A stretch of DNA of 64,000 bases from the NCBI GenBank assembly GCA_004369045.1, contig ML213503.1, positions 757,343-821,342 on the forward strand, read 5' to 3'. This document shows positions 12,701-23,220 of this stretch, piece after piece. The notes below the pieces were generated by a model. That model was not told where the DNA came from and did no database searches. It saw nothing but the letters and a program-made list of their open reading frames with translations. The stretch is from Heliocybe sulcata. Taxonomy: Eukaryota; Basidiomycota; Agaricomycetes; Gloeophyllales; Gloeophyllaceae. A program made the position numbers and the translations under genes. Each line of letters begins with the position of its first letter. The first letter of the stretch is position 1.

Positions 12701-14727
12701 CGAGAGCAGCCAGAGATTCGAGAAGCGTCTCAATGTACGAGAACGAGTCGGACTCGGGGTTCTGCGAAGTTGACTGCATGAGCGCATCCATAGAGCTGGA
12801 GGCAACGAGACCAGCCATGGCACTGATCGAGGACGAGGGCGGAAGAGCCCCGTTGTCCGATAGCCGTTGCCCAGAAAGACTGTTCCGAAAGTTTGGTTCG
12901 CTCAAGTCATAGGGCGGATCGTTGGGTCGAAGTGCGAGGTCATTGAGGTAGCGGGATAGGCGGGATGGACGGGAAGACGCTGCGGATGATAATTGCAGCT
13001 TGACAGTTTCTCCTGGCAGCCGGTCATTCTCGAACTCCAACTTGGGGACTGACATGGAGAGAATGAATAGAAGAGGTTTCATAAAGTGCGCATGACGCAC
13101 AGGTTTGTTGTCCTGGTGTGTACGAAGCCCATCGAGACTCGCACCAGAAAGACTTCAGGTATAGATGACTGTGTAACTCATCAATTAAAATATCCCGAAT
13201 CGCCTGCAGGGCTCCACTGTAAATCAACGAATCTCTCCAGCAAACGGTAGAACGTACTGTCTCCTGGCCGATCAGGTAACTCCGCAAGTCCGACAGTGCA
13301 CCAATCTCAAGCATATCTGGCTTGTTAATGATCTTCAAGCTCCGTATTAAAAGGACAGATGCTTGAAGCAGCCGCTTCTCAGACATTAACGTTTCGAGTG
13401 CGTCCGGCACGAATTTTAGATGTTCACTGGAGGACCGCCATCGTCAAAAAATCAATGCATTATCTTTGCACGCCACGCACATTTGGTCCAATATCCTCAG
13501 CATTTCGTCCACGGTCTGACTCCTCGTCCACAATTGTACCAGGTCGCTCCGTTTCGTCCCTAGTGACTCCTTCGCTTCCTGTAGAGCTGTTCTCGCGTCC
13601 GTTATTTGTGTCTGGACAAGGCCCATATGGTTCAAAAGGGCTGCATGATGCGGAAGAGATGCTGCAAAGGCCTCATAGTGCTCTAGACAAGAGAAAATAG
13701 TGGTCATGCAGAACGATCCGTCAGGGATAGTGGCCAGAGACAATGCAGCTCAGAACGTACTGTCAACCGAGCCTTTCAATGCCCTGGAAAGCAGATTCTT
13801 GGTATGGCGGAAGGAATCGATGTCTTTGCCCACGGATGTCTCGTCCAACAACTGAAGTGCAAGATCGACCGGGATGAACTGCGAGATACGGCGTATGTTG
13901 ATCAATATAATCGGTCACTGCGCCAGCCAGAAAAGCCTCAGAGAGTAACTGACGTCAGGATCTATGACAAACTCCCAGTCGTCTTTGATCTGGTCCAATA
14001 TGGCTACATAAAACAAGAAATGAAGCGAGTTAGAGGATGCCTTAAGGTAGAGGTATAAAGAGCGAGATCAAGAAAAGTCACAGAATATGCGCAGCGTACC
14101 ATCAATATCTCCTGCCTTTGCCTTGCCATTCATCTTCATTCCTTTACTTCGGAGTTTCTTCTGTCTCAGCTTCTCTTCTTCCATGGCTCTCTCCCTCTCC
14201 CTCTCGTACTCCATATCCGCACTGCCATTCGTCATAGCGCGCTTTCTAGCACCCGCACCTTGAAATGCGGACAAGACAGTGGCCAGGGAAGGAGCAGGAG
14301 CACTGTCATCGGACATCATGCTATTCCCCGTCATAGACCGCTCGGGTGGCCGTCTTACGGTCTGGGTACGCGATGAATAGGACGCATTGGAAGAAGTGGT
14401 GATTGAGCTATCGCGCCGGTCTCGTGCATCGTAACCAGAACGGAAAGACGAGGTCGACGCATGCTCGGACTGCGCGTAATAGTCAGAGCTCTGTCGGCTT
14501 CTCAGCTCGGACCTCTGTGGACGAGAAGGCCCGTTCGGCAGGCCATTGCTGCGAGGCGAGAATGAACCATTGCTTGGTGTCGTCGGACGCGAGGGGGGCC
14601 TGTTAATCTGCAACGGACGGACTTGGGACGCGGCAAAAGGGTCGTATTGGGTTTCGCCGCCATACGGCAGAGGAGGGGAACGGGCTCGCCTGGCTGAATT
14701 TGACGGAAAGGGAGAGGTACGAGACAT
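9791..14727 (-). CDS. SEC8: Exocyst complex component SEC8 (EXOC4)
   Basis: Subunit of the octameric exocyst that tethers secretory vesicles at growth sites. The ATG at 14727 begins MSRTSPFPSNSARRARSPP, a long Pro/Ser-rich low-complexity N-terminus with a coiled, charged stretch (14105-14200, EMEYERERERAMEEEKLRQK-like). The Sec8 core follows: KNLLSRALKGSVDKHYQAFA, AALLNHMGLVQTQI and LVQLWTRSQTVDEMLRILDQ. The family block ALETLMSEKRLLQASVLLIR comes next, then HSHLYLKSFWCESRW, which matches Sec8 closely. The C-terminal part runs through many small exons to SYSFEEYKTMLGLQCGVD, ending NSSEDG at 9791. It is a large gene (about 4.9 kb with at least 15 introns). Head-to-head with the LDAH gene. Interior exon borders not all resolved. 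Confidence 0.88.
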
Positions 14728-14860
14728 CAGATGGTTGTTGCCAGACGCAGGGGGACGAGTGCATGTCCTCCTTCCAATGTCCGCTATATTAGGAATCCCA
14801 CGTGGCTGGGGTGATGTCCGAGCGCCTCTCGCAAGTGCTGCACCTTCGCAGTCCACCACT
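14728..14860. promoter_or_regulatory. Shared divergent promoter, SEC8 / LDAH gene
   Basis: The two start codons are 133 bp apart on opposite strands. No TATA box is evident. Confidence 0.45.
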
Positions 14861-16064
14861 ATGGACCTTCCACCCTTCTTGCAGCCGTGGCCAACAGAGC
14901 TCCCAGTCGCGGTCGACGCCAGCGAGCCGTGCCAGAGCACCGTATACAAGCACGCTGACCACCTGGGGTCGTCTCATGTACTCTGGTGGCCATTCGCGAA
15001 GGCGCACGAACCGACCGCCGAGTCAACCGTGATCCTGTTTATACCTGGTTAATATACATAGACTCCTCGTATGTTTCATTTCTGACTTTGAATAGCTAGG
15101 TAATCCAGGTCTATTGGGATTCTACACCCCTTTCCTTTCTACCTTGTATGAGAAAGCATTGGCGTCTGCGTCTGCTCCGCTAGCTATCTTGGCCCACTCT
15201 TACCTGGGACATACCCCAGGCCTTGTGGACGACACTGTATACTCGAAGCCCGAACGTGTCGGCCTTACTTCTCAAGTTCACGCGGTTGTGGAGGTAGTGG
15301 ACTCCGTTAGATCGGTTTATGGCGCCAACGCTAGAATAGTGCTTGCTGGGCATAGCGTAGGAACATGGACTGCTCTCCAAGTGAGTGAAGCACTCCGAGT
15401 GATTTTAGCTCCTTACTGAGTCGCTCAGGTTCTTAAAGCTAGAGAGGCTGAGGTTGTCGAACTACTCCTCTTATTTCCAACAATCACGCACCTGGTCAAG
15501 ACTCCGAACGGTCGGCGTACATGGGTACGACATAGCCTATCCACTTCCAAAGACTTTGTATTAATTCATTCTTAAGTGGCTAGTCAAGGGTCCGCTGCCA
15601 AGGCTAGTATCTGCCATCTCACCATTGACAAGGCTACTACCACTGCGCGTCTTCTCACTGATCCTGGGCGACTGGCCTCAAGCCCAACTCCAAGTCGTAA
15701 CGAAACTTGTCCACTCCTCGCATTGCGTCTTCTCCGCATTGACTATGGCCAACGACGAGATGGAGACGATCCGCGAGCTCGACATTGCTCTGATGGACGA
15801 GAATCGCCACCGGATTTGCATGTACTTTGGCGACACAGACCATTGGGTTGGAGAACAGAGAGAAGCGATTCTGCGTGTGTTCAATCCAGACCCGGGCAGT
15901 GTGCGTGCTGTTCATGGACACGCAGATATTCCGCACGCGTTTTGCATCAGTACGTCTCGGCTGCGTGCTCGCCTATCGAACGCTCCTGACCCTTTGACTT
16001 AGACCATGGAGAGACCGTCGCAGAGCAGTGCTACGAATGGCTGAAGGCTGCTTTTCTAGTCTAG
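14861..16064 (+). CDS. Lipid-droplet-associated serine hydrolase (LDAH family)
   Basis: Alpha/beta hydrolase of the LDAH (DUF2305) family, whose members sit on lipid droplets; the exact substrate is unsettled for the family. The ATG at 14861 gives MDLPPFLQPWPTELP. Then come ESTVILFIPG, the family block NPGLLGFYTPFLSTLYEKA, and LAILAHSYLGHTPG. The nucleophile motif is VLAGHSVGTWTALQ, followed by LLLLFPTITHLVKTPNGR. A later exon carries YFGDTDHWVG with a likely catalytic acid, and the final exon supplies the histidine in AFCINHGETVAEQCYEWLKA, stopping at TAG 16062-16064. The triad is complete. About four introns. A homologue is usual in fungi. Confidence 0.86.
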
Positions 16065-16409
16065 GGTAGGACGGTCCGCATCCTTCCGTGTATCTTCACG
16101 CCTCTGGTACACGGTAGCACGAGCCTCCCCGGACCTCAGCAGTGACTGCGATAACTTGGACGAAGCCTCCACGTGGACTTTCTCATTTCCTTCTGTATCA
16201 TCTGACGTACTCGCAATAGATAAGCTATCTCCTGGTGCCGTCATTCCAGTATTTTTATATCTGCTTCTGCCAGGCCCGACGACAGCTGGTTGCTTCTCCG
16301 TCCTCCTCATGTTTGTCCATTCCCACATTATGAGGTCGCAGAATCTACCGGCCGTTGTAGTCGTCCTGAGCATCCACCGTCTACGCCGATAACAGGATAT
16401 TTCCTAACG
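16065..16409. other. Intergenic between LDAH and guanine deaminase
   Basis: A 345-bp tandem gap between two plus-strand genes. I see no further gene or repeat; it should contain the LDAH terminator and the deaminase promoter. Confidence 0.45.
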
Positions 16410-18011
16410 ATGTTCTGCTTGCCGTTCTTCAAGCGTTCTTCGCGCCCCAAAGGTACCTCCAAGCCCCCGCACGAAGATGCGCCACCTTCATATTCTGCTG
16501 CCGCCGAGTCCTCGCCGAAGACGACTATCTACTATGGTCGTATTGTCCATTCCAAGTCCTTGGCCAAACTCGAGATCCTCCCGGCAGCTGCGCTCGGCGT
16601 CGATTCGGATGGCAAGATATGCTTTCTAGATCCAGATGTGGCCAGCGGCCAGACCGCGCAAAAGAAGTATGCTGCGCAGGGGTTCGAAAACGCGACGGTG
16701 GTGACGCTGGGGAAGATGCAGTTCCTCTTCCCGGGTCTGGTTGATTGTCACTTCGTGAGCAGCATCGGACGTCGGCTGAACCGTCAGACTCTGACGGACT
16801 TGCACTGTGAAGCATGCGCCTCAATGGCCTAATAACGCACTGGGCATGGAATGGCCTCTGCGTGAATGGGTCGTGCACATGACCGACCCCATCGAGGCCT
16901 CCTACTCCGACACCTCGAAAGCCGAGCGCGTCTACTCCGCACTAGTACCCAAGCTCCTGGAGAACGGCACCACGACGGTCGCGTACAACTCCACCATCCA
17001 CGTCCCTGCGACAAAAGTGCTGATGAACCAGTGCTTGAAGTTCGGGCAGAGGGCGCTGGTAGGGAAGCTGTGTATTAACCATAGAGTGACTTCCGGGAAT
17101 GGGGAGAGCAGTGTGGAGGAGGGGCTGAGGCATTCGAGGGAGGTGGTGGAGTATGCGAGGGAGATTGATCCGGAGGGGAGGTTGGTGAGGGGGTGTATAC
17201 AGCCGAGGGGCGCGACGTATGTAGTGCCTGAGTATCTGAGGGGTCTGGGAGACTTGAGTCGGAACAAGGGAGGGGATATTATCCCCGTGCAGCTGCACAT
17301 GTCAGGTGCGGAAAGTCTTGAGGGAACCGCTTCCGTGTTCTGACTTTCCCCTCAGAGGCAATGCCCGACGTCGAGTACATGAAAAAGATGTACCCTAATG
17401 CGCCCTGCTACGCGTCGGTATTCGACGCGGCGGGGCTGATGCACGCACAGACCGTCGTGGCGCACGCGATCCACCTGACACCCATGGACATGGCCATTCT
17501 CGCAGCCTCAGGCGCGGGTGTCGCGCACAACCCGACGAGCAACACCTGTCTGACGGACGGCGAGTGCATGGTGCGCGAGCTGCTCGAGCATGGGGTCAAA
17601 GTCGGGCTGGGCACGGACTGCTCCGCGGGCTACTCGCCCTCCATCCTCGAGGGCATGCGCCAGGCGTCCAACGTCTCCCGGCATCGCACCATGCACTTCA
17701 ATAATGACGCGCTCAAGCTCTCTCTCGCTGAAATCGTTTACTTAGGCACGATAGGCGGCGCGAGCGTCGTCGGGCTGGCAGACAAGGTTGGGAACTTTCA
17801 GGTGGGGAAGGAGTTTGATGCGCTGGTGGTGGATACGGGGGTGGATGATAATGTGAATGTGGAGGGGTTTGAGGAGGATGGGAGGGCGATGGTGGCGAAG
17901 TGGGTGTTTTTGGGTGATGATAGGAGTATCAGGAAGGTGTTTGTGAGGGGGAGGCTTGTGGCGGGGAAGGATTTGAAAGAGGCTTCGTATAGGCAGATGA
18001 AGAAAATGTGA
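16410..18011 (+). CDS. Guanine deaminase
   Basis: Zinc amidohydrolase converting guanine to xanthine in purine salvage/catabolism (EC 3.5.4.3). The ATG at 16410 gives MFCLPFFKRSSRPKG. The metal-binding HxH sits across the first intron: FLFPGLVDCHF joined to HAPQWPNNALGMEWPL. Then come NGTTTVAYNSTIH, a third ligand region IPVQLHMSE (completed across intron 2), VVAHAIHLTPMDMAIL and HNPTSNTCLTDGEC. The catalytic aspartate is in VGLGTDCSAGYSPSILE. The C-terminal half of the amidohydrolase beta domain ends in KVFVRGRLVAGKDLK. Two introns (about 50 nt each). Length and all metal ligands are as expected. The last 250 bp shift to GTG/GGG-rich codons, but the frame stays open. Confidence 0.95.
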
Positions 18012-18046
18012 ATATCAAGGGTGGATGCTAATGAACTACAATACAC

Positions 18047-19244
18047 TCAGTTGGAGTGATAAGGAGCTCTGGCTTCAGTCTTCGCACTAACATGGTATTC
18101 AGTGAAATTATGTTTGTTTAGCGCGGAGAGTGCTAGGATCTCTCTGACCCCCCGCACAGCCGTTTCGCTAGTCCGCCATACAGCCCACTCTTTTTCGCCT
18201 CCGACGCCCATGCCCATCCCTTCCCGGCGGAAGGTCATTTGACTGTCAACCCAGCCACCGCCGCTCATATGAATTTCAGCAAGGCCGAACGGAAGGAGCG
18301 AGGCGAGTATGCTATGGACGGTATCCGCGTTTACCCCGGACCCGACGAGGACCGTTGGTGCACTGGGATCACTCTTCCAGGCTTGGAGGAGACTCTGCAA
18401 CGCGGCCATAGAATCGGGATTTTGTGTTGATACTTTGAGCCCGCTGTCATATTGATCAGGCAAGTCAGAGCCGTTTGTAGGGGATAGCACTACCTAGTTA
18501 GGATCCTTGATATCCCGGGTATTGATGCGACGGCTCGATATGCTACGGGGTGGAAGTTAGCTCATTGAATCATTGTAAGGGCGCAGGCAAAGTGGCTCAC
18601 ATTCTAATGCGTCGACCGACATGTCGAAGGCTCTGTGGAAACATACTTTTAGAGTCGCGTCAGACTAGATTCGACTATTTACTTAGGGAAATGAATAGAT
18701 AACCTTGCAAAGGACTGGCTGCCCCGACTAGTCTGTTTAATAGAGCCTCAGTTACCCAAGCCGCTGAGGCAAGCGTAGACGAACCGCTTTGTGCCAGAGG
18801 CGTCCACACGACCATCAGTTGTCAGGATCCCGAACACAAAGCCCGAGACGCAACCGGTCGCCTTGAGCTGGCGGATATCTTCGAGCATAACTTCAAGCTC
18901 GTCAGATGTATAGAGAAAGTCTCCGACTCTTGGGCGGATCATAACCTATAGTGTTATAGAGTCTAGTGAACATTGAAGTTTCCGGGAGATTTGGATTCGC
19001 TCACCATCAGTGGCACGTCCGTTAATTTCTGATGAATTGCCTTGACTAGACCTATGCTAGGCGTCGTGCCGCCGCCCAGTCCGAGATTTGCACAGACCTC
19101 GAGGCGGTCAGCACCTCCGTTGAATGCGCTGTAGGGGAATATTCATGGAAGCCCGTGTCGGAGTAGAGAACATATGACGAACGCCACAGCTGATTCGACC
19201 GAGTCTACGCAGACCTCCAATCGAATAGACTCTGTATCAGCCAT
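18047..19244 (-). CDS. CutC family copper homeostasis protein
   Basis: TIM-barrel protein of the CutC family, linked to copper homeostasis although the biochemical role is uncertain. The ATG at 19244 gives MADTESIRLEVCVDSVES. After an intron with a GTTCGT donor comes AFNGGADRLEVCANLGLGGG and LVKAIHQKLTDVPLM. Further exons read VMIRPRVGDFLYTSDELEVM, ATGCVSGFVFGILT, FHRAFDMSVDALE, VASIPGISRILTSG and finally the last exon ending EARAPYHSN. These are the defining CutC blocks in order. About five introns. The 36-bp gap to the guanine deaminase stop is very tight (convergent). A damaged copy of its 5' end lies near 22.7 kb. Confidence 0.88.
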
Positions 19245-19509
19245 CGAGAATGCGAATGAGAGTGGTTACAAGAGGTCTATAGATAAGATAAGTGGATGAT
19301 CGAACGCCGCAATGTCATCCATCTCTTGGCGGAGTCCGGTTTTCAATCCAAGCACGTACGTAGCAGCGTCGCACTCTTCCAGCCCCATCCAAGGCATGCG
19401 GGAGAAATGTATCACGAGAACAGCCGGAATGTTCTCGTCTCCCAATGGTAATCGGTAGACATACTTATTTTCCCAACTTAAGAGAGCATCTTTGCAGGGG
19501 TACATATGC

Positions 19510-19745
19510 ATGATTGCACAATAGCATTCCGACGAGAACACTAGTTCTACTATATGAATCACTGCCTGACCCGGACACTGGTGAAATGAGCATACTTGAA
19601 TGGAACTTGCAGGTACGGTAACTGTACATACAGAGAGCTCGCGGCCGTACCAGGGCCATATTATGAAGATTTGTGGGGAGTATGTGATGAAGCAAATTAG
19701 ACAGAGAGTGAATCCAACAAACAGGCGACCCAACGAGCGTCCTAT
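19510..19745 (-). pseudogene. PFA4 5'-end fragment, copy A
   Basis: Minus-strand sequence matches exon 1 of the intact PFA4 at 30020: the translated block [12 protein letters not shown] then [12 protein letters not shown] is nearly identical. Most base differences fall at third positions or give conservative changes (A/T, T/S, V/I). The position equal to the PFA4 start codon is ATA (19743-19745) instead of ATG, and the frame is lost after the WPWYGREL block. The DHHC catalytic part is absent. This is a truncated, non-functional duplicate. Confidence 0.75.
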
Positions 19746-19883
19746 GAATGAGTGGAAGGAAGGAGTCGAGCGTCAGAGTAACAAGGGTGTGCTCTCCGAA
19801 TGCGGTGCTATAGCTGCGACTCCCGCCACATTTTGCCAAATGGTCTTTTCTGAACCTCCCCGGACGTATGACTCTCGTCCTAC

Positions 19884-20968
19884 ATGTGGCCTGCATCTTT
19901 TGCGCGGGCCCTGCCTTCAACACGAGCTGATGTGATAGTTCGGCTAAAGATTACTCGACATTCCCTTGATGTGGCCAGCCATGGAGCAACACAGACCGAC
20001 TCGAATGCGTCCATGTACAATCCCGTTGCCCGCCTACTCGGATTCACTAAAGAGACGTCCTCCAGCAAGTCTACGAATGTGCCTTCGAGGCGTGTTACAG
20101 CTCCTATAGCGAGCTCATTTGAGGATATAGCGATCGGTGAGTAGGCTTATGACTCCATGGATTCTTTATGAAAATTGAGAACGCCCTAGAAAACTTGCCA
20201 AGAATAACGCCGACAGGAGAGTCGAAGGCTGATGCTCCTCTCTTTCCGACTCCGAAGGGTGCCGGGAGTTCCATCTTTGCTCGTCGCTCATCGCAGAGGC
20301 AGCGGAAAACTGATCCATCTATATTCGCGGACCCACCTCATACTACCACATCCCTCCAACCCAACCTCCACTTCGAAAGGCCCTCAGAGGGTGCACCTGC
20401 TGAGAGGCCATCTCAAGCGTCAAAGTCACCCTTCCACCGAAGCTCAGAAGCCGAATCCCGCTGGAAACGACGCGAAGAAGCTCAGTCTGTGTCCCAGATG
20501 GCTCCAGCAGCTCCTGGTCGTCTCCCGCAACAGCGTTCAGATAAACCGACGTCTGTCCTTGCTGTGCAAGTAGAGGAGTCGACCTCAGAAGAGCCTAGTC
20601 AGGAAGCTGCGAAAGGCACTGAAGAGGAAGGAGAGCGTGAATTGAAGAATGCCGTAGAAAATGTGCCAAGGATAACGCCGCCTGGTCCGCCGATAGGAGA
20701 GCGGAAGCCTGATCCTCGTCTCCGTCCGACTCTGAAGGGTGCCGGGAGTTCCACCTTGGCTAGTCGCTTGATGGAGAGGCAGCAGGAAGGTGGCCGGCCT
20801 AAGTCCACGACGGGCAAAAGGCCTGTCCCTACAGCTGTCCGCACCATCAAAGGATACGGGAGTTCCACGTTAGCTAGTCGCTTGATGGAGAGGCAGCAGG
20901 AAGGTGGCCGGTCTAAGTGCACGGCCGGCAAAAGGCCGGTCCCTACAGCTGTCCGCACCATCAAATAA
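19884..20968 (+). CDS. Copy A of the predicted mitochondrial gene, C-terminus replaced
   Basis: Paralogue of the gene at 30177. The ATG at 19884 opens a similar Arg-rich N-terminus (MWPASFARALPSTRADV), with 24 extra codons in exon 1. A conserved intron, 20137-20189, interrupts the same codon as in the parent, and exon 2 stays open to 20968 (343 residues in all). Shared blocks are RITPTGESKADAPLF, PTPKGAGSSIFARR, and SVSQMAPAAPGRLPQQRS. The parent's conserved C-terminal region (AGDYNRYFPAH onward) is missing. In its place is a second copy of the exon 2 start plus a 114-bp tandem repeat. The internal duplication includes the old intron's 3' end, now read as coding. It may be an expressed derivative or a decaying copy; function unknown. 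Confidence 0.5.
20738..20965 (+). repeat. 114-bp direct tandem repeat, two units
   Basis: Units 20738-20851 and 20852-20965 are nearly identical, encoding GSSTLASRLMERQQEGG and then GKRPVPTAVRTIK twice. The unit is 38 codons, so the frame is kept. It sits at the very end of copy A. Confidence 0.85.
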
Positions 20969-20996
20969 TACCGTGACAGTCAGACACCCGTGCACC

Positions 20997-21066
20997 AATG
21001 AGCTTCATGGTCAACACGGTATAATAATCTACGTCCGTCTACAGCCTCCTGGGCTTGAAACTTGAA
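20997..21066 (+). repeat. Fragment resembling the OLE1 upstream region
   Basis: The run from GGTATAATAAT at 21017 to about 21060 matches the 50 bases just before the OLE1 start codon (23342-23392) with few differences, including ACGTCCGTC and CCTCCTGGGCTTGA versus TCTCCTCGGCTTGA. The OLE1 coding sequence does not follow. It marks a duplication junction. Confidence 0.65.
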
Positions 21067-21079
21067 ACTCCACAGAGCA

Positions 21080-21312
21080 TGATTCCATAATGCATTCCGA
21101 CGAGAACACTAATGCCACTATATGAATCAGTGTCTGACGGGGACACTGAAATGAGCGTACTTGATTAATGGAACTTGCAGGTACAGTACTAGTACCAACT
21201 GTACAGAGACGTACCAGGCCTAGGGCCGTATTATAAAGATTTATAGAGTGTACGATGAAGCAAATTAGACAGAGAGGGCACCTGATAGAAAGACGAACCA
21301 GAAGTGTCCCAT
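21080..21312 (-). pseudogene. PFA4 5'-end fragment, copy B
   Basis: Homologous to PFA4 exon 1 and the following intron/exon 2 start. The start codon equivalent is kept (21312-21310), but the frame breaks inside the first transmembrane stretch, and only the segment CPLCLICFIVHS is recognisable in another frame. Exon 2 remnant includes LVFSSEC-like sequence. No DHHC domain follows. Clearly more decayed than copy A. Confidence 0.65.
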
Positions 21313-21440
21313 AAATAACCGGAAGGAAGTGGTTGAGCGTCAGAGTAACAAGGATACGCCAACATCGTCGAAGAGGCCTTCCCGCCACATTTGCCAAATT
21401 GGTCTTTTCCACAATGCGCCAACCTTCACTCTCGTCCTGG

Positions 21441-22332
21441 ATGCGACCTGCATCTCTTTTGCGGACCCTGCGTCTAGCAAGAGCTGATGTGGCAGCTCAG
21501 CCACAGATTGCTCGATATTACTCTGACGAGGCCACCCAAGAACCAACGCAGAACAAACCGAATGCGCCTCCGAGACGTGTTAGAGCTCGTGTAGCGAGCT
21601 CATTCAAGAGTATATCGAAGGGTGAGTAGTATTATGGCTTGGTTTCTTTGTGAAATTGAGAATGTCCTAGGAACCGCGCGAAGATTATCGCCGTCTGCGC
21701 TGCCGACAGGAGAGTGGAAGGCTGATCCTCGTTTCTCGCCGACTCTGAACAGCGCTGGGAGTTCCACCTTTGCCAGTCGGTTGACGGAGAGGCAGCGGGA
21801 AACTGATCCAACCATATTCACGGACCCGCGTCATCGGGGTTTGCGAGGGCCCTCAGGAGCATCAAACTCACCCTTCCAAAGACGCTCAGAAGTCGAGCCT
21901 CGCTTGAACCAACTAGCAGATGACAGGCCATCCGGAGCGTCGAACACACGCTTCCCAAGACGCTCAGAAGCCAAATCTCGCTGGAACGACTCGGACATCA
22001 CAGGCCATCCGGAGCGTCAAACTCACGCTTCCCGAAACGCTCAGAGGTCGAATCTCGCTGGAAACGACTCGCAGATGAGAGGTCATCGCGAGCGTCAAAC
22101 TCACGCTTCCAAAGACGCTCAGAAGTCGAACCTCGCTGGAACCAACTCGCAGATGACAGGCCATCCGGAGCATGAGCGCTTACGCTTCCCGGAGCGCTCG
22201 GAGGTCGAATCTGGCTGGAAACGACTCGCAGATCAGATGTCATCGCAAGCGTCAAACTCACGCTTCCAAAGACGCTCAAAACTCGAAGGAGACGGCTCGC
22301 AGATGACAGGCCATCTGCATCAGGAGCGTTAG
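21441..22332 (+). CDS. Copy B of the predicted mitochondrial gene, repeat-expanded
   Basis: Second paralogue of the gene at 30177. ATG at 21441 gives MRPASLLRTLRLARADV and ARYYSDEATQE, very close to the parent; exon 1 has the parent's exact length (181 nt). Intron 21622-21670 has the same phase. Exon 2 starts with LPTGEWKADPRFSPT, then SSTFASRLTERQRETDP, and then runs into a 78-bp minisatellite until the stop at 22332 (280 residues). The parent's C-terminal region is absent. The reading frame remains open even though individual repeat units of 77 and 79 bp shift it and then restore it. Function unknown; may be a non-functional but still open copy. Confidence 0.45.
21850..22327 (+). repeat. 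About 78-bp minisatellite, roughly six to seven units
   Basis: The marker GGAGC/CGAGC preceded by CCATC recurs at about 21855, 21933, 22010, 22088, 22166, 22245 and 22322, giving spacings of 78, 77, 78, 78, 79 and 77 bp. The unit encodes 26 residues around RSEVESRWKRLADD. The parent gene and copy A contain one unit only, so the array expanded in copy B. Confidence 0.85.
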
Positions 22333-22369
22333 AGCTATTTTCAATATTATTAGATGCTCAGAAGTTGAA

Positions 22370-22690
22370 AAAGTCCCAATCCGCGATATATCAATCGGTG
22401 AGTAGTCTTATGGCTTGGTCTCTTGGCGAAGTGGAGAACCCCGTAGAAAATGTGCGAATAATAACGCTGTTTGCTCCGCCGACAGGAGAGTGGAAGGCTG
22501 AACCTCGTTTCTCTCCGACTCCGAAGGGTGTGGGAGTTCCTGCATTGCTTGTCGCATAACGGAGAGGCAGTGGGAAACTGATCCGTCTAAATACACGGCG
22601 GGCAAAAGGCCTGCAGTGGCGCAAAAAGAAGGATAGCCTGTCCTTTCAGCTGTCTGCACCATCGAAAAGGACACCGCGACAGTCAGACCT
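22370..22690 (+). pseudogene. Third partial copy of the mitochondrial gene (intron plus exon 2 start)
   Basis: Begins with the last bases of exon 1 (GATATATCAATCG), a full GTGAGT..CCGTAG intron, and exon 2 with the blocks PTGEWKAEPRFSPTPKG. The frame is lost around 22555 and no start region is attached. After it comes a short stretch that resembles the end of copy A (GCTGTC..GCACCATC..GACAGTCAGAC). Confidence 0.7.
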
Positions 22691-22704
22691 CAGGCAAATA
22701 AGCA

Positions 22705-23220
22705 GGCATGCACCGACGCGACGGCTGACTCGACCGGGTCTATATGCAGACTTCCGATTGAATATGCCGTCGAGAAGTTTGCGTTTGGACAAGAGGTGCG
22801 CGGTGATCGATCATCATCCGGGGTCTACAGGCTCATGATCAGACGCCACAATCGGCCCTTGTCATCCATCTCTTGGACGCAGTTTTAAGCATCGTGCAGG
22901 GCTGTACAACACATCCTTCATACGTGAATATTGTCCCATGCTGCCAAGGAGGAGTCTGGAGAAGCAGCCGATTGCCTTGACTCTTTCAACCCGACTTAAG
23001 GCATGCGCGAGAAACGTATTCCTGGGGGGGAAACCTGTCATTTATATGCTTATATAACCCAAACTACTACGACTATACCGAGAATCCACCGTCAAGAGGA
23101 ACAAGGCTCCCACTGCTCCCCGTTGAAGAGCCACGAAAGCACAGCGACCGCTCGCAATTGAGAGCCGGAGTGTCCTCGTCTCCTAATGGATATGGTAATT
23201 GGTAGACGTACCTACTTGAC
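22705..23220 (-). pseudogene. Degraded copy of the CutC 5' end and its upstream region
   Basis: Bases 22722-22775 match the first exon of CutC (19190-19244), but with substitutions that remove the start codon and add stops. Further homology to the CutC upstream region is visible at CATCCATCTCTTGG (22864 versus 19316), GGCATGCGNGAGAAANGTAT (about 22999 versus 19394) and CTCGTCTCC..GGTAAT..GGTAGAC (about 23175 versus 19434). No other gene is seen between here and OLE1. Confidence 0.6.
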
